Part shown: positions 23,796 to 32,734 of the stretch, piece after piece
Numbering within the stretch: the stretch's first letter is position 1
Layout: every line of letters starts with the position of its first letter
Assembly (NCBI GenBank): GCA_046727435.1
Contig: JBKPCR010000005.1
Location: 1 to 47,178 of the forward strand
Direction of reading: 5' to 3'
DNA: 47,178 nucleotides
Source: CAVPRW01 sp046727435 [NCBI: bacterium]
GTDB taxonomy: Bacteria > Tectomicrobia > Entotheonellia > J063
Made by a program: the position numbers and the translations under genes
Notes under the pieces: model-generated
Databases searched by the model: none
Told to the model about the DNA's origin: nothing
What the model saw: only the letters and a program-made list of their open reading frames with translations

Positions 23796-24428
23796 TCATA
23801 CCGATCGCACGACTTCGTAGACCTCGCCGCTGAGCGGCGCGCTCGCGTACTCGCTGGCCGGATGCGCTCCCACGAACGCCTGGAGTTCCGGGATCTGCGA
23901 GCCAGGACTCACGGCCCTGAGGGCATCCATCGTGCTATAGAATTGGACCACCTGGTACCTATACTGATGGCCGAACAAACGCCCCAATCCATTCGAGACG
24001 AACCCCGGCACATATTGCTTACGGAGTTCGAAGACCTCCTTGCGCGTGCGCTCAAAGCTTGCCGCGTTGCCTGGTCGCGGGTCAAGAGTCCAATCAACCA
24101 GGACAGCATAGGCAGGCTGCCCTTCCCCTGTGACGCGAAAAAGCACGTCATATGCTTCCTGCGGCCGGCCCGGGGTGACCAACCCTTGGATGGGGTTCGC
24201 CTCCACGAAGGTGCTGAACACCTCGCCTTTGGCCCAGGCTTGTCGCGCTTCCCGGCTCTCCCAGAGCATGAGGAAGACATGTTTGGCCGGATAACTGAGG
24301 GAATTTAACAGTGCTCCGGTCTGGAAACCGCGCTGCGCTTTCGCCAGGTCACTGAGCTGAGCCCACCAGGCCTCAAACGCATATGCCTTACCTGGGACAA
24401 CCATGACCTCTGTCCGTATTCCATACAT
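23796..24428 (-). CDS. Two-domain antibiotic biosynthesis monooxygenase (ABM)-like protein
   Basis: 210 residues. Two ferredoxin-like ABM/NIPSNAP-type halves are visible: residues 1-100 (YGIRTEVMVVPGKAYAFEAW, then HVFLMLWESREARQAW) and 105-210 (AYAVLVDWTLDPRPGNAASF, then YRYQVVQFYSTMDALRA). The internal duplication suggests a pseudo-dimer. Family members are cofactor-free oxygenases or haem-binding proteins. It is the right-most gene of the minus-strand cassette series. The start at ATG 24428 follows AAAGGAG. Confidence 0.75.
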   Translation of the reverse strand: MYGIRTEVMVVPGKAYAFEAWWAQLSDLAKAQRGFQTGALLNSLSYPAKHVFLMLWESREARQAWAKGEVFSTFVEANPIQGLVTPGRPQEAYDVLFRVTGEGQPAYAVLVDWTLDPRPGNAASFERTRKEVFELRKQYVPGFVSNGLGRLFGHQYRYQVVQFYSTMDALRAVSPGSQIPELQAFVGAHPASEYASAPLSGEVYEVVRSV

Positions 24429-25562
24429 GGCGTTGACTCCTTTCTGCGATGTGACACTGCGGCTTGCCCTCCATGCGCATGCCCGGTATGGCGTCGTGCA
24501 TGATCATGACTGGCTTGGGATTCAGGCGCAGGAACACCACGTCTGGGTTCTAACGACATAGAAGGAAATTCAAACGCTATTTTGCCGATGACCGCTGTTG
24601 CTTCAGCCGGGGGATACCTCCTTTCTACTCGGGTGGAACTTGGGCCTGACTACTGATTAGATGGAAAGGTTTCCGTAGACCCTTCCCGACAACCATATGG
24701 TTGATGTCAAGATCACCTCCTATGACAGCTGTCTCGGCGGAAATTGTTCAGCCGCATCACCGACAGACAGATAGTATGCGCCGAGCGTTTCGGCGTCATT
24801 ACGCGTTACAGCTCAACGCAGGAACACCGTGCCGTTTATACGAGCGGTCAGCCTTTCGAAAAGCGCTGCGAGACACGCGTCCCGGCGCGCACTCGCACGT
24901 CTTCAAGGGCGACCACGCGCGGTCGATCGGGGCCGGGAGCCGTCGTGAGAGCCCTGCCCTTGGCAAGGCTGAGAGGCGCGTGAGGAGTTGCGGCCTCACC
25001 AGCAATGGGGATTGCGCCAGGAGGAACCTCATGGCGAGAGGAGAAGCGATGAGGATGGGGGAGGACGTCGCCTGCGTCATCAGCGGTCTCCTCGGCTCTT
25101 GCAGCCAAGAGCGCGGCAGCATCAGGGCGAGTTGTTGCGACTATCGTCGGGTGTGAAATGCCATGTCAACAGGATGATTATAGGATTCCGATGGCAAAAG
25201 CCATGCCCACGTGCCCCATGCCTGCCAGCCCGCACCATCGCGCGAGGGGAGCTGCAGGACAGGGAGCGCGGGTGCGCAGATCTCCACATCGGAGAGGGTG
25301 AAAACGTCGCGAACATGCCGTGGAAATGCCCGCACACGCGACCGAGCCGAGGAAGTGTTCGATCCTGAGCACCATGCGTCGATTTACACAGAAGCGGGAT
25401 AGACGGTCACACACGCAGTGCGGTCGCCGGTGAGGCCGGCGACGCGGTGGACGCGCGTGATGTCGAGGGCTTCGGTGTGCGCCATCACTAGCCTTGATGT
25501 GGCCGAGGCGGAGGCCTAGCCCGAGGACATGACGGTCAGAACGCCTGCTTCTGCAAAGTCCC
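24429..25562. other. Long gap with dispersed repeat
   Basis: About 1.1 kb with no confident gene. It contains the dispersed repeat at 24842-25105. Everything else looks like shadow frames. Confidence 0.45.
24842..25105. repeat. Dispersed repeat, copy 2
   Basis: Related to 20040-20280 over about 160-230 bp, with shared blocks GAGGCGCGTGAGG, TTGCGGCCTCA and CGTCCCGGCGCGCA. The minus-strand frame shares PHAPLSL and ALTTAPG with copy 1. The two copies bracket the right half of the cassette region. Confidence 0.5.
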
Positions 25563-28500
25563 TCACCGCCCCTCCACCTGCGCCAGCGCTGCCTCCGTCT
25601 GGGGCAGCCAGAAGGTCATCTCCATGGCGCGGTACATCTCGATAGCAGTCGACAGCTCCATGTGGGCCTGCTCCCGTCGGCCGATCTTGGCATAGAGCGT
25701 TCCGAGGCCGAGGTGGCAGTGGGCCTGCAGCGGGCGCATCCCGAGTTCCTCAGCTAGGGCCAGGGCCTGCTGGTAGTGCGTTTCGGCCTGCTCACTCTCC
25801 GAGGGCTCCCGCCGCGCCACAATGTCTCCGAGGAGGCGCAGGGCATAGGCCTGGTTACCCCGTTCCTGGTGCTCGCGGGCATGCGCCAGCGCATGCTCGG
25901 CGAGGGCGTGCGCCTCCTCGAAACGACCGGCCAGCACCTGCGCCTCCCCCAGAGGGAGACCATAGAGCGCCTGCCAGCGTACCATGTCCGTTGCAATGGT
26001 CTGCTCCAGCGCCTCCGTGAGCAGCGACACGGCGTCGGCAATGCGCCTGGCCAGGGTATACGCCTCACCTAAGGCCGCAGCCATCACGGGGGAAAAGAAC
26101 GGGAGCTCCGCGCCCTGACAGATGTCCACGGCCCGTTCAAGAAGGGGGAGTGCCCTGCGCAGGTCTCCTTGGCGGAGGGCTAGCAGACCGATCCCTCGAT
26201 AAGCAAGCATGAGGCTCGCGGGGTGAGCCACCGCCTCAGCAATCCGGAGCCCTTCGTCCCCGAGGGCACGGCCCTCGGCGAACATGCCCAGGTCGGCATG
26301 GCACCAGGCGAGCCAGGCACGGGAGTATACGGCGGGTAGGAAGACCCGACCGAAGCGCTCATGGCGCCGCGCGCCATCGAGGGACGCCACGGTTTGCCCG
26401 AGGCAGTCGATCGCCCGCCGATAGTCGCCCTGGGCATAGTGGGCCAGGCCAAGGTGTTGGTTCGCCAGCGCGTGCAGGACGACCTCCCCACCGGCCGTGG
26501 CAAGCGCGAGGGCGCGCTGACCGTAGGCGATCGCCTGATCATACGCGCCCATGATCCAGAAATGGTCTGACAGAAAAAGCGAGACCTGTGCCAGCCGACG
26601 CGGGTCGCCCAGGGCCTCGGCGAGGGCCTCGGCCTCGCGCAGACATGCCAGGGTACGCCCAAAGTCGCCGAGCGGTCGGAGCGCCGTGCGCAGGGCGCAC
26701 CAGAGATCGATGGCCTGCGCGCGCGTGTCGTGCGCCTCCGGCAGATACGGCAGGGCCTTGAGTGCCTGCTCGAAAGACCCCACGGCTTCGCGGTGGGCCG
26801 ACCGCGCCAGGGCCTTCTCCCCTGCCTTGCCACAGTACATCACGGCCTTGTCCCACACCTCACCGCGCAAGGCGTGGTGGGCCAGGCGCTCGACCTGCTC
26901 GGCCAGCCGGTCGCCCGCGGTCGCCTCCACGGCCTCGACGATACACGCATGTAGCGTGCGCCGCCTTTCCTGGAGGAGACTGCCGTAGGCCACCTCGTGG
27001 GTGAGGGCGTGCTTGAATATGTACTCGTGCTCGGGAAACAGCCGCGTCTCATAGAGGAACTCGGCCGCCTGCACGTGCGCGAGCCCCCAATGCAAGACGG
27101 CCTCGGGGAGGCCGGCAATGGTCTGCAACAAGGGCAACGGCACGTCGGTACCGATGACGGCGGCGGTTTGCAGCAGGCGCTTCTCCTCGGGGGGCAGGCG
27201 ATCGATACGCGCGGTCAGCACCGCCTGCACCGTGGCGGGCACCTGCAGGCGGTTGAGGGGTGCGCCGAGATGATAGGCGCCCGGCTCTCCGACCAGCGCC
27301 CCGGTCTCGATCAGCGTGTGCACGCTCTCCTCCAGAAAGAAGGGATTGCCCTCGGTGCGCTCGATCAGCAGGGGCGTGAGGGGCGCCAGGCTGGGGTCGT
27401 CACCGAGGAGGGCCTGCAGCAGTGCGTCGGCGCTCGCCGGCGGCAGCGGGTCGAGCCGCAGTTGCGTGTAGTAGGTCTTGCTGCCCCAGCCGTGCTGATA
27501 CTCCGGGCGGTAATTCACGAGCAGCAGCATATGGGCCGTCGGCAGGCTCTCGATGAGACTGTCGAGCAGCGCCTGGGTCTCGGAGTCGATCCAGTGTAGG
27601 TCCTCGAACACCAGGAGCAGGGGCTGCACCTGGCTTTCGCGCAGCAGCACGCGCTTGAGCGCGGCGAGAGTGCGTTGCCGCCGCTGGGGCGGATCGAGCG
27701 TCAAGAAGGGGCTGTCGGCGGGCAACGCATCCAGGAGCCCCAGCAGCGTCGGGATGGTGTCCTGGAGCGCCTCGTCCAAGGTGAGGAGGTGCCCGGTCAC
27801 TTTGGCCCTGACGGTGTGCGGCTCGTCGCCGTCCTCGACGTGCACATAGCGCTTGAGCAGCTCCACAACCGGGAAGTAGGGCGTGGCTTTGCCGTACGAC
27901 ACCGAGGCCGCCTCCAACACGAGCCAGCCCTGGGTCCGTGGGGAGTGGATGAACTCGTACAGCAGGCGGGACTTGCCGACCCCGGCCTCCCCCACCGTGG
28001 CTAGCACCTGGCCGTGCCCCGTCCCGGCCCGCACCAGCGCCTGCGCCAGCGCCGCCAGTTCGATCTGGCGCCCCACCAAGGGGGTGAGCCCCCGGACGAC
28101 TGACGCCTGCAAGCGCTGACGGAGCATACTGGCGCCGACCAGCGCATAGACCTCCACAGGTGGCGCCAGGCCCTTCACCGGGATCGGTCCCAGGGCGTTC
28201 ACGCGGACCAAGCCCTCCACCAGACGAAGGGTCGCGGGCGTCAGCAGGATATTGCCAGGCGTGGCCAGCTGTTCCATGCGCGCCGCCAGGTGCACCGTCT
28301 GCCCGATGGCCGAGTAGTCCATGTGCAGGTCATTGTCGATGCTGCGCACCACCACCTCGCCGGAGTTGAGCCCTACCCGGAAGTGCACGGCCAGGCCGTG
28401 CGTGCGCCGCACCTCCTCACTGTAACGGCGCAGCGCGGCCTGCAGCGCCAACGCCGCATAGCAGGCCCGCACCGCATGGTCCTCATGGGCCAGAGGAGCC

Positions 28501-28994
28501 CCAAACAGGGCCATGATGCCGTCGCCCATGACCTGGTTGACGGTCCCCTCATACCGGTGCACGGCGGCCATCATGCGCTCCAGCACCGGGTCGAGGATCG
28601 CACGCGCCTCTTCGGGGTCGCGATCGGCCAGCAACTCCATCGAGCCCTTCAGGTCGGCAAAGAGCACGGTGACCTGTTTGCGCTCGCCTTCCAGAGCACT
28701 GCGGGACGTCAGGATTTTCTCCGCCAGATACGGCGGCGTGTAGGTCAGCGGGGCCGGGGCCTGCCCCAGCGCGGGAGCGGCGGCGGGGCCTGCCACCGAC
28801 ACCGTGTCGCCCGCCCAGACCAAGACAGTGCCCCGCTCATCCACGGCGAGGCGTTGGCCCTCAATGAGTTCGTTCTTCAAATCGTTCAGGGCCGCGTCGT
28901 CGAGCTGGAACTGGCGCTTGAGGGTGCTGTAGGTCAGGCGTCCGCGCCGCTGGAGCATGGCGATCGCGTGGTCGAGAATCTCCTCGAAGGTCAT
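25563..28994 (-). CDS. Class III adenylate/guanylate cyclase-AAA ATPase-TPR regulator
   Basis: 1143 residues from ATG 28994, with GGAGGG eight bases upstream (ORF start could be 29090). Order: HTH-like N-terminus (1-62); class III cyclase domain (about 105-285) with metal Asp in LFADLKG (114) and GDGIMALFG (158); P-loop ATPase (GEAGVGKS, 335-342, then LLLVFEDLHWID); NB-ARC/STAND-like linker; and TPR repeats from about 690 to the end. In such proteins the cyclase makes cyclic nucleotides and the ATPase and TPR parts gate it. The substrate-specifying residues cannot be judged by eye. It stands alone, with an AT-rich gap upstream. Confidence 0.88.
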   Translation of the reverse strand: MTFEEILDHAIAMLQRRGRLTYSTLKRQFQLDDAALNDLKNELIEGQRLAVDERGTVLVWAGDTVSVAGPAAAPALGQAPAPLTYTPPYLAEKILTSRSALEGERKQVTVLFADLKGSMELLADRDPEEARAILDPVLERMMAAVHRYEGTVNQVMGDGIMALFGAPLAHEDHAVRACYAALALQAALRRYSEEVRRTHGLAVHFRVGLNSGEVVVRSIDNDLHMDYSAIGQTVHLAARMEQLATPGNILLTPATLRLVEGLVRVNALGPIPVKGLAPPVEVYALVGASMLRQRLQASVVRGLTPLVGRQIELAALAQALVRAGTGHGQVLATVGEAGVGKSRLLYEFIHSPRTQGWLVLEAASVSYGKATPYFPVVELLKRYVHVEDGDEPHTVRAKVTGHLLTLDEALQDTIPTLLGLLDALPADSPFLTLDPPQRRQRTLAALKRVLLRESQVQPLLLVFEDLHWIDSETQALLDSLIESLPTAHMLLLVNYRPEYQHGWGSKTYYTQLRLDPLPPASADALLQALLGDDPSLAPLTPLLIERTEGNPFFLEESVHTLIETGALVGEPGAYHLGAPLNRLQVPATVQAVLTARIDRLPPEEKRLLQTAAVIGTDVPLPLLQTIAGLPEAVLHWGLAHVQAAEFLYETRLFPEHEYIFKHALTHEVAYGSLLQERRRTLHACIVEAVEATAGDRLAEQVERLAHHALRGEVWDKAVMYCGKAGEKALARSAHREAVGSFEQALKALPYLPEAHDTRAQAIDLWCALRTALRPLGDFGRTLACLREAEALAEALGDPRRLAQVSLFLSDHFWIMGAYDQAIAYGQRALALATAGGEVVLHALANQHLGLAHYAQGDYRRAIDCLGQTVASLDGARRHERFGRVFLPAVYSRAWLAWCHADLGMFAEGRALGDEGLRIAEAVAHPASLMLAYRGIGLLALRQGDLRRALPLLERAVDICQGAELPFFSPVMAAALGEAYTLARRIADAVSLLTEALEQTIATDMVRWQALYGLPLGEAQVLAGRFEEAHALAEHALAHAREHQERGNQAYALRLLGDIVARREPSESEQAETHYQQALALAEELGMRPLQAHCHLGLGTLYAKIGRREQAHMELSTAIEMYRAMEMTFWLPQTEAALAQVEGR

Positions 28995-29613
28995 CACCGA
29001 CCCTCCATCACTCTGGCGCTTGCGCCGATTCTGCGTCATTGCAGGTATATGCTGACTTATATGCGAGAAATGCCACGAGTATATCAGCAACGGCGGGAAG
29101 TAAAACGATAAATTGTACCGGCTTGGGGCGATCCGTCACAGGACGGATCACGAGGCAAGAGCACCTGTCTATGCAACCGGAGAAGGGCTGCCGCCCGCGG
29201 TCACCTGAGGTCGCTACGCCTGAACCATGACGTCTGAGGAGTATGATCAGGAGGCATTATGGCCTGCTAGAGCGACCATCGGTCTGGAACCTGCCGGCTC
29301 ACCCGCGCATCCATGACGGGCATTCTATCGGACTGGCCGTGAAGGATCGCCCACCGCGGGGCGCAGCCGGCTCCGCACCACGAGAGGGCTTGCGGGCGAC
29401 GCTGCCGGACGCGGCGCATGGCAAGGCGATTGAGCGCAGATCTCCCATACGATAGTCTAGATACGGTGATTGAGACGCTCATGTGTTGCGCTAGGCATAA
29501 AGCTTATGTCTCATGACTTCATCTGATCCTGCATCAAATAACCATAGACGACTTGTCATCTCTCTTGATGGTCTATTGTTTATCACACGTGTATTATCAC
29601 ATCGATGATGATC

Positions 29614-29642
29614 TTGACTTTTTATGTGTTTTAGTATAGTAT
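29614..29642 (+). promoter_or_regulatory. Sigma-70-type promoter
   Basis: TTGACT (29614-29619), 17-bp spacer, TAGTAT (29637-29642). It reads into a stretch with no ORF but a strong terminator 115 bp further on. Confidence 0.55.
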
Positions 29643-29648
29643 TAACTG

Positions 29649-29792
29649 ACCTACAAAAGTCTTAACCAAATGCTGAGAATACGCTTGTGAGGAGATGCGT
29701 GAGGCCCAGTCTTACCGCGACTGAGTGATCATGCACGCGTGAAGGAAGCATTCAGACAAAAAGCCCCAGGTCATGACGGCCTGGGGCTTTTT
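29649..29792 (+). ncRNA. Candidate small RNA
   Basis: About 144 nt between a promoter (29614-29642) and an intrinsic terminator (29758-29792). It contains the small hairpin CAGTC-GACTG and the dyad CACGCGTG. A nine-codon frame from ATG 29695 is the only coding potential. No known RNA family is recognised. Confidence 0.45.
29758..29792 (+). terminator. Intrinsic terminator, also symmetric on the other strand
   Basis: AAAAAGCCCCAGG, loop, CCTGGGGCTTTTT: nine-base GC-rich stem with an A-run before and a T-run after, so it can work in both directions. Confidence 0.8.
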
Positions 29793-30183
29793 GCTTGATA
29801 ATCCTGTAGGTTGGCGAGGTCGACCGTCGTGGTGCGCATGACGCCGAGCATGGGACGGCATCTGACGTCTCCATGCATGTGTTGGCGGCCTCAGAGGACG
29901 TGCCACTATGAGGAGGAACAGCGATGACGACACACTGAACTGATCAGATCGGGAGTATTGAAGCGGTGGCCACAGCGGCTCACACCACCCTTGCCGGAGG
30001 ACGTGAACCGCCGTGGCGTGCACGTGATGCCGATGCCACTCGGCACCACGCAGGAGATGATACGATGATCCTACCATTCTTGCAGCCATGCGTGCAAGGC
30101 TTGAGGCGGCGATGGCGGAACATGACGCCACCGTCTTTCCCCTCCGCCGACGCGATCGTCGGCATCACGAGGAGGGGGTAGCC

Positions 30184-31611
30184 ATGCCACACACACGAGG
30201 AGCTTCGCTCGACGAGACGGCCCTCGCCTATCTCGCCGCGGGCCGATCGGTCGTGCCCATTGCCCCGGGGTGTAAAGCCCCCAGTGTCGTGGACCCCAGG
30301 ACCGGGCCACCCGTGCTGATCCGCTGGGAGCGCTACCAGGACACCCGCGCCACCCCCGAGGAGGTACAGCGCTGGGTCACGGGCCACTCTCCCATGGGGA
30401 TTGGCCTTGTCGCCGGTCCGGTAAGCGGCATCACCCTCGCCGACGGCACGCGGGCGGCGCTGGAGGTGTTAGATTTTGATGACGCGGAGGTCCACGCGCG
30501 CTTCCTGGAACTGGTGGCGGCGTGTGGCGCCGGCTCACTGCTGGAGCGCCTCGTCTGCGAGGAAACCCCTGGCGGTGGGCGCCACTACGGCTATCTGTGC
30601 GTCGAGTGGAGTGGGAGCACGATCCTGGCCAGGCGCCCGCTGGGTGTCGATGCATACGGACGCACGCGGTTCGAGACGCTGATCGAGAGCAAGGGCCAGG
30701 GTGGCCAGTGCGTGGTGGCCCCCACCCCGCCGGGGATTCACCCCCACCATCCCACGCGGGGGTATACGCTGCTGCGCGGGGACTGGACTCAGGTGCCGCT
30801 GATTACGTCCAAGGCGCGGCGCGTGCTGTGGGCCTGTGCCCGCGCGCTGGATGAGGTCTCCCCACGACCCGCCGATCGTCTCTCACCACCCCAGGCCCGC
30901 ACCCCCACCCATCGGACTCGGCCCATCGTCCCCCTCACCCCCAAGAGACCCAAACAAGGGACGCAAGTAAAAGCATATGCCCTTACTTGCTCCCCTGTTG
31001 TACAGCAGTTCATGCGGGGAGGCGAGGGCTTGCGGATGCTCTATCAGCGGCCGGATGTGGCGCTGCGGTGCGCGGGGGTGCTGGGGGTGCCGACCACTCG
31101 CGTGGGGCAGGGGTTTTTGTGCGTGCTGCCGGGGCATACGGAACGCCACCCCTCGGCGAGCCTGCACTGGGACCCCAAGACCGGCGCCGTCATGTACCGC
31201 GACTGGCACGCCCGCGGTGGCGTCGCCTGGTACACGCTGCCCGACGTGCGCGCCTCGCTGGCGTGCGGGCAGGCGGTGCGGCTGCGCGGGCCATCGGTGG
31301 CGACGTGGCAGCTCCGGCTGCTGGTCGAGGCGCGGATCCTGGAGCCCTATCCTGTGCCGGCTTGTCCGCTCCCACCTGAGGTGCGCCCCGCCGTCCGCAA
31401 GGTCTACGAGGGCTTTCGCTTCTTGCTCGCCTGCAAGTGGTGGCACACCCCCCAGGCGCCGACGCCGTTCTCATGGCGCTTTGCCGCGGCCTGGTGTGGC
31501 CTCGGCGAGCGACATGTCGGCGACGCCATGCACTGGCTGCTGGCGCATCGGTTTCTCCGCCAGGTGGGGAAGCACAGGCGCACAGCGCTGTTTTTGCCCG
31601 GTGTGGTGTAG
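30184..31611 (+). CDS. Primase-polymerase with C-terminal zinc-finger-like and winged-helix regions
   Basis: 475 residues from ATG 30184 (GAGGAGGGGG upstream). The N-terminal 230 residues form a bifunctional primase-polymerase (prim-pol) domain: AYLAAGRSVVPIAPGCKAP, LEVLDFDD as the metal-binding motif, and ETPGGGRHYGYLC with GGQCVVAPTPPG late in the domain. After a proline-rich linker comes FLCVLPGHTERHPSASLHWD (about 345-364), which resembles a CHC2-type primase zinc region, and then a helical, winged-helix-like end. It is a distant relative of the 2.0 kb protein by role, not by close similarity. Likely replicates a plasmid- or satellite-like element. The stop is TAG. Confidence 0.78.
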   Translation: MPHTRGASLDETALAYLAAGRSVVPIAPGCKAPSVVDPRTGPPVLIRWERYQDTRATPEEVQRWVTGHSPMGIGLVAGPVSGITLADGTRAALEVLDFDDAEVHARFLELVAACGAGSLLERLVCEETPGGGRHYGYLCVEWSGSTILARRPLGVDAYGRTRFETLIESKGQGGQCVVAPTPPGIHPHHPTRGYTLLRGDWTQVPLITSKARRVLWACARALDEVSPRPADRLSPPQARTPTHRTRPIVPLTPKRPKQGTQVKAYALTCSPVVQQFMRGGEGLRMLYQRPDVALRCAGVLGVPTTRVGQGFLCVLPGHTERHPSASLHWDPKTGAVMYRDWHARGGVAWYTLPDVRASLACGQAVRLRGPSVATWQLRLLVEARILEPYPVPACPLPPEVRPAVRKVYEGFRFLLACKWWHTPQAPTPFSWRFAAAWCGLGERHVGDAMHWLLAHRFLRQVGKHRRTALFLPGVV

Positions 31612-31768
31612 GTGACCCTGGTCCGCCGCTCTGAAGGATTATGAGAGATGACCGCGAGCCAGCCTCATGCCCATGAGGCGGCACGTGCGTATGGCCCTGC
31701 ACCCCCCTCTGGACCCTCACGTGATCGTGCCGCCTCAGTATGCCGGGAGGTTGCGAGCCACGCGGCGA

Positions 31769-32224
31769 TCAGCGCGCACCGGCCTCGCTGTCAGACGCGC
31801 CGTCATCCTCGTCGAAGAGCGGGAGCTGGAGGCCGTAACGCGCCTTGGCGTGCTCGCGGTAGGTCTGCGCCTTGAAGAGGTGGTGCCGCGCCATGCCGTA
31901 GTGATACGCGACCACCTGGCGGTACTCCTCTGGGCCGAAGAGTTCCTCCTGCATAAACACGCGTTCTGGTCGGCCGTCGTCGCCCGCCCGCACGATGTTG
32001 GCCAGCGTCGGCCAGCCGCGGCCGTCCGTGACCTGCCGCAGCATGCGCCGCACGTGGATGCGCTCCATGTGGGCTGCGGCCTTGCGGTAGAATGCCTCGG
32101 TGAAATACCCCTGCTGTCGGCACAGCTCGACGTACTCCTGGATGGTCCCCCAGCGCCGCAACGTGGTGACCTGGAGGAAGTGCTCCCGCGTCCCCGGGGT
32201 GGGGGCTTCAAGGGGGCTCGTCAT
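31769..32224 (-). CDS. Hypothetical element-associated protein
   Basis: 151 residues from ATG 32224 with GAGGAGG upstream. It is helical with many aromatic and charged residues (REHFLQVTTLRRWGTIQEYV and ERIHVRRMLRQVTDG), and its C-terminus is acidic (LPLFDEDDGASDSEAG). There is no membrane segment or known motif. It converges on the primase-polymerase gene. The reading is more protein-like than the opposite strand. Probably an accessory gene of the second mobile module. Confidence 0.6.
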   Translation of the reverse strand: MTSPLEAPTPGTREHFLQVTTLRRWGTIQEYVELCRQQGYFTEAFYRKAAAHMERIHVRRMLRQVTDGRGWPTLANIVRAGDDGRPERVFMQEELFGPEEYRQVVAYHYGMARHHLFKAQTYREHAKARYGLQLPLFDEDDGASDSEAGAR

Positions 32225-32734
32225 CGCCGCCTCCTCTCTGAGGGCATCCGCCTGATGCCTGGACGAGGGTCCCGGCCCATGTGTTGAAGATGATCAACTG
32301 AATACTGATAACTTGTAGCGTACCAGTGATACTCCCGTCGGGGCAAGAAAAAATGCGCGATCCCACTTCGTAAGGCATTAGGGTGTCGGGATGAAACCCT
32401 ATAGGGACGAAACTGACGTGGTGTACCCTCACGTCCGCAGGCCCTGACGCGTGCGGGGTGACGCCGGCTTGCCCGATGACACACACGCTAGGGGTCGCGT
32501 GGGGTTCACCTCTACCGGAGCCGCGAGCTGCCCGAGGCCCCGCGTTGCTCGCTGAAATTCCCAATACCTCCGTACGGAGTGGGAGTGGCCCCCACCTCAT
32601 TCCTCAGATCCTCTCTGTAGCGTCCTCGTGATTGACGTGCTTGTATCGTGGGCGTACACTCGCGCCCACTTGCTAGGGTAATGCCATGAGCCCCCCCCCC
32701 GCGTGCCCATGAGCTGGGCGTAGAGGAGCTGAGC
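32225..32734. other. Gap with promoter for the LamG gene
   Basis: About 510 bases with no confident gene. It contains the promoter at 32632-32660 and a ten-C run near 32691. Confidence 0.45.
32632..32660 (+). promoter_or_regulatory. Promoter upstream of LamG protein gene
   Basis: TTGACG (32632-32637), 17-bp spacer, TACACT (32655-32660), about 75 bp before the LamG start. Confidence 0.45.

Larger units (their letters stand above)
28995..30183. other. AT-rich gap holding a small-RNA candidate
   Basis: About 1.2 kb with no credible protein gene. The part 29490-29660 is strikingly AT-rich. It contains a good promoter and terminator pair, listed separately. Confidence 0.5.

Noticed and set aside
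32208-32600. Minus-strand 130-codon frame
   Set aside because: Overlaps the start of the 151-residue gene, with mixed composition and no start signal.
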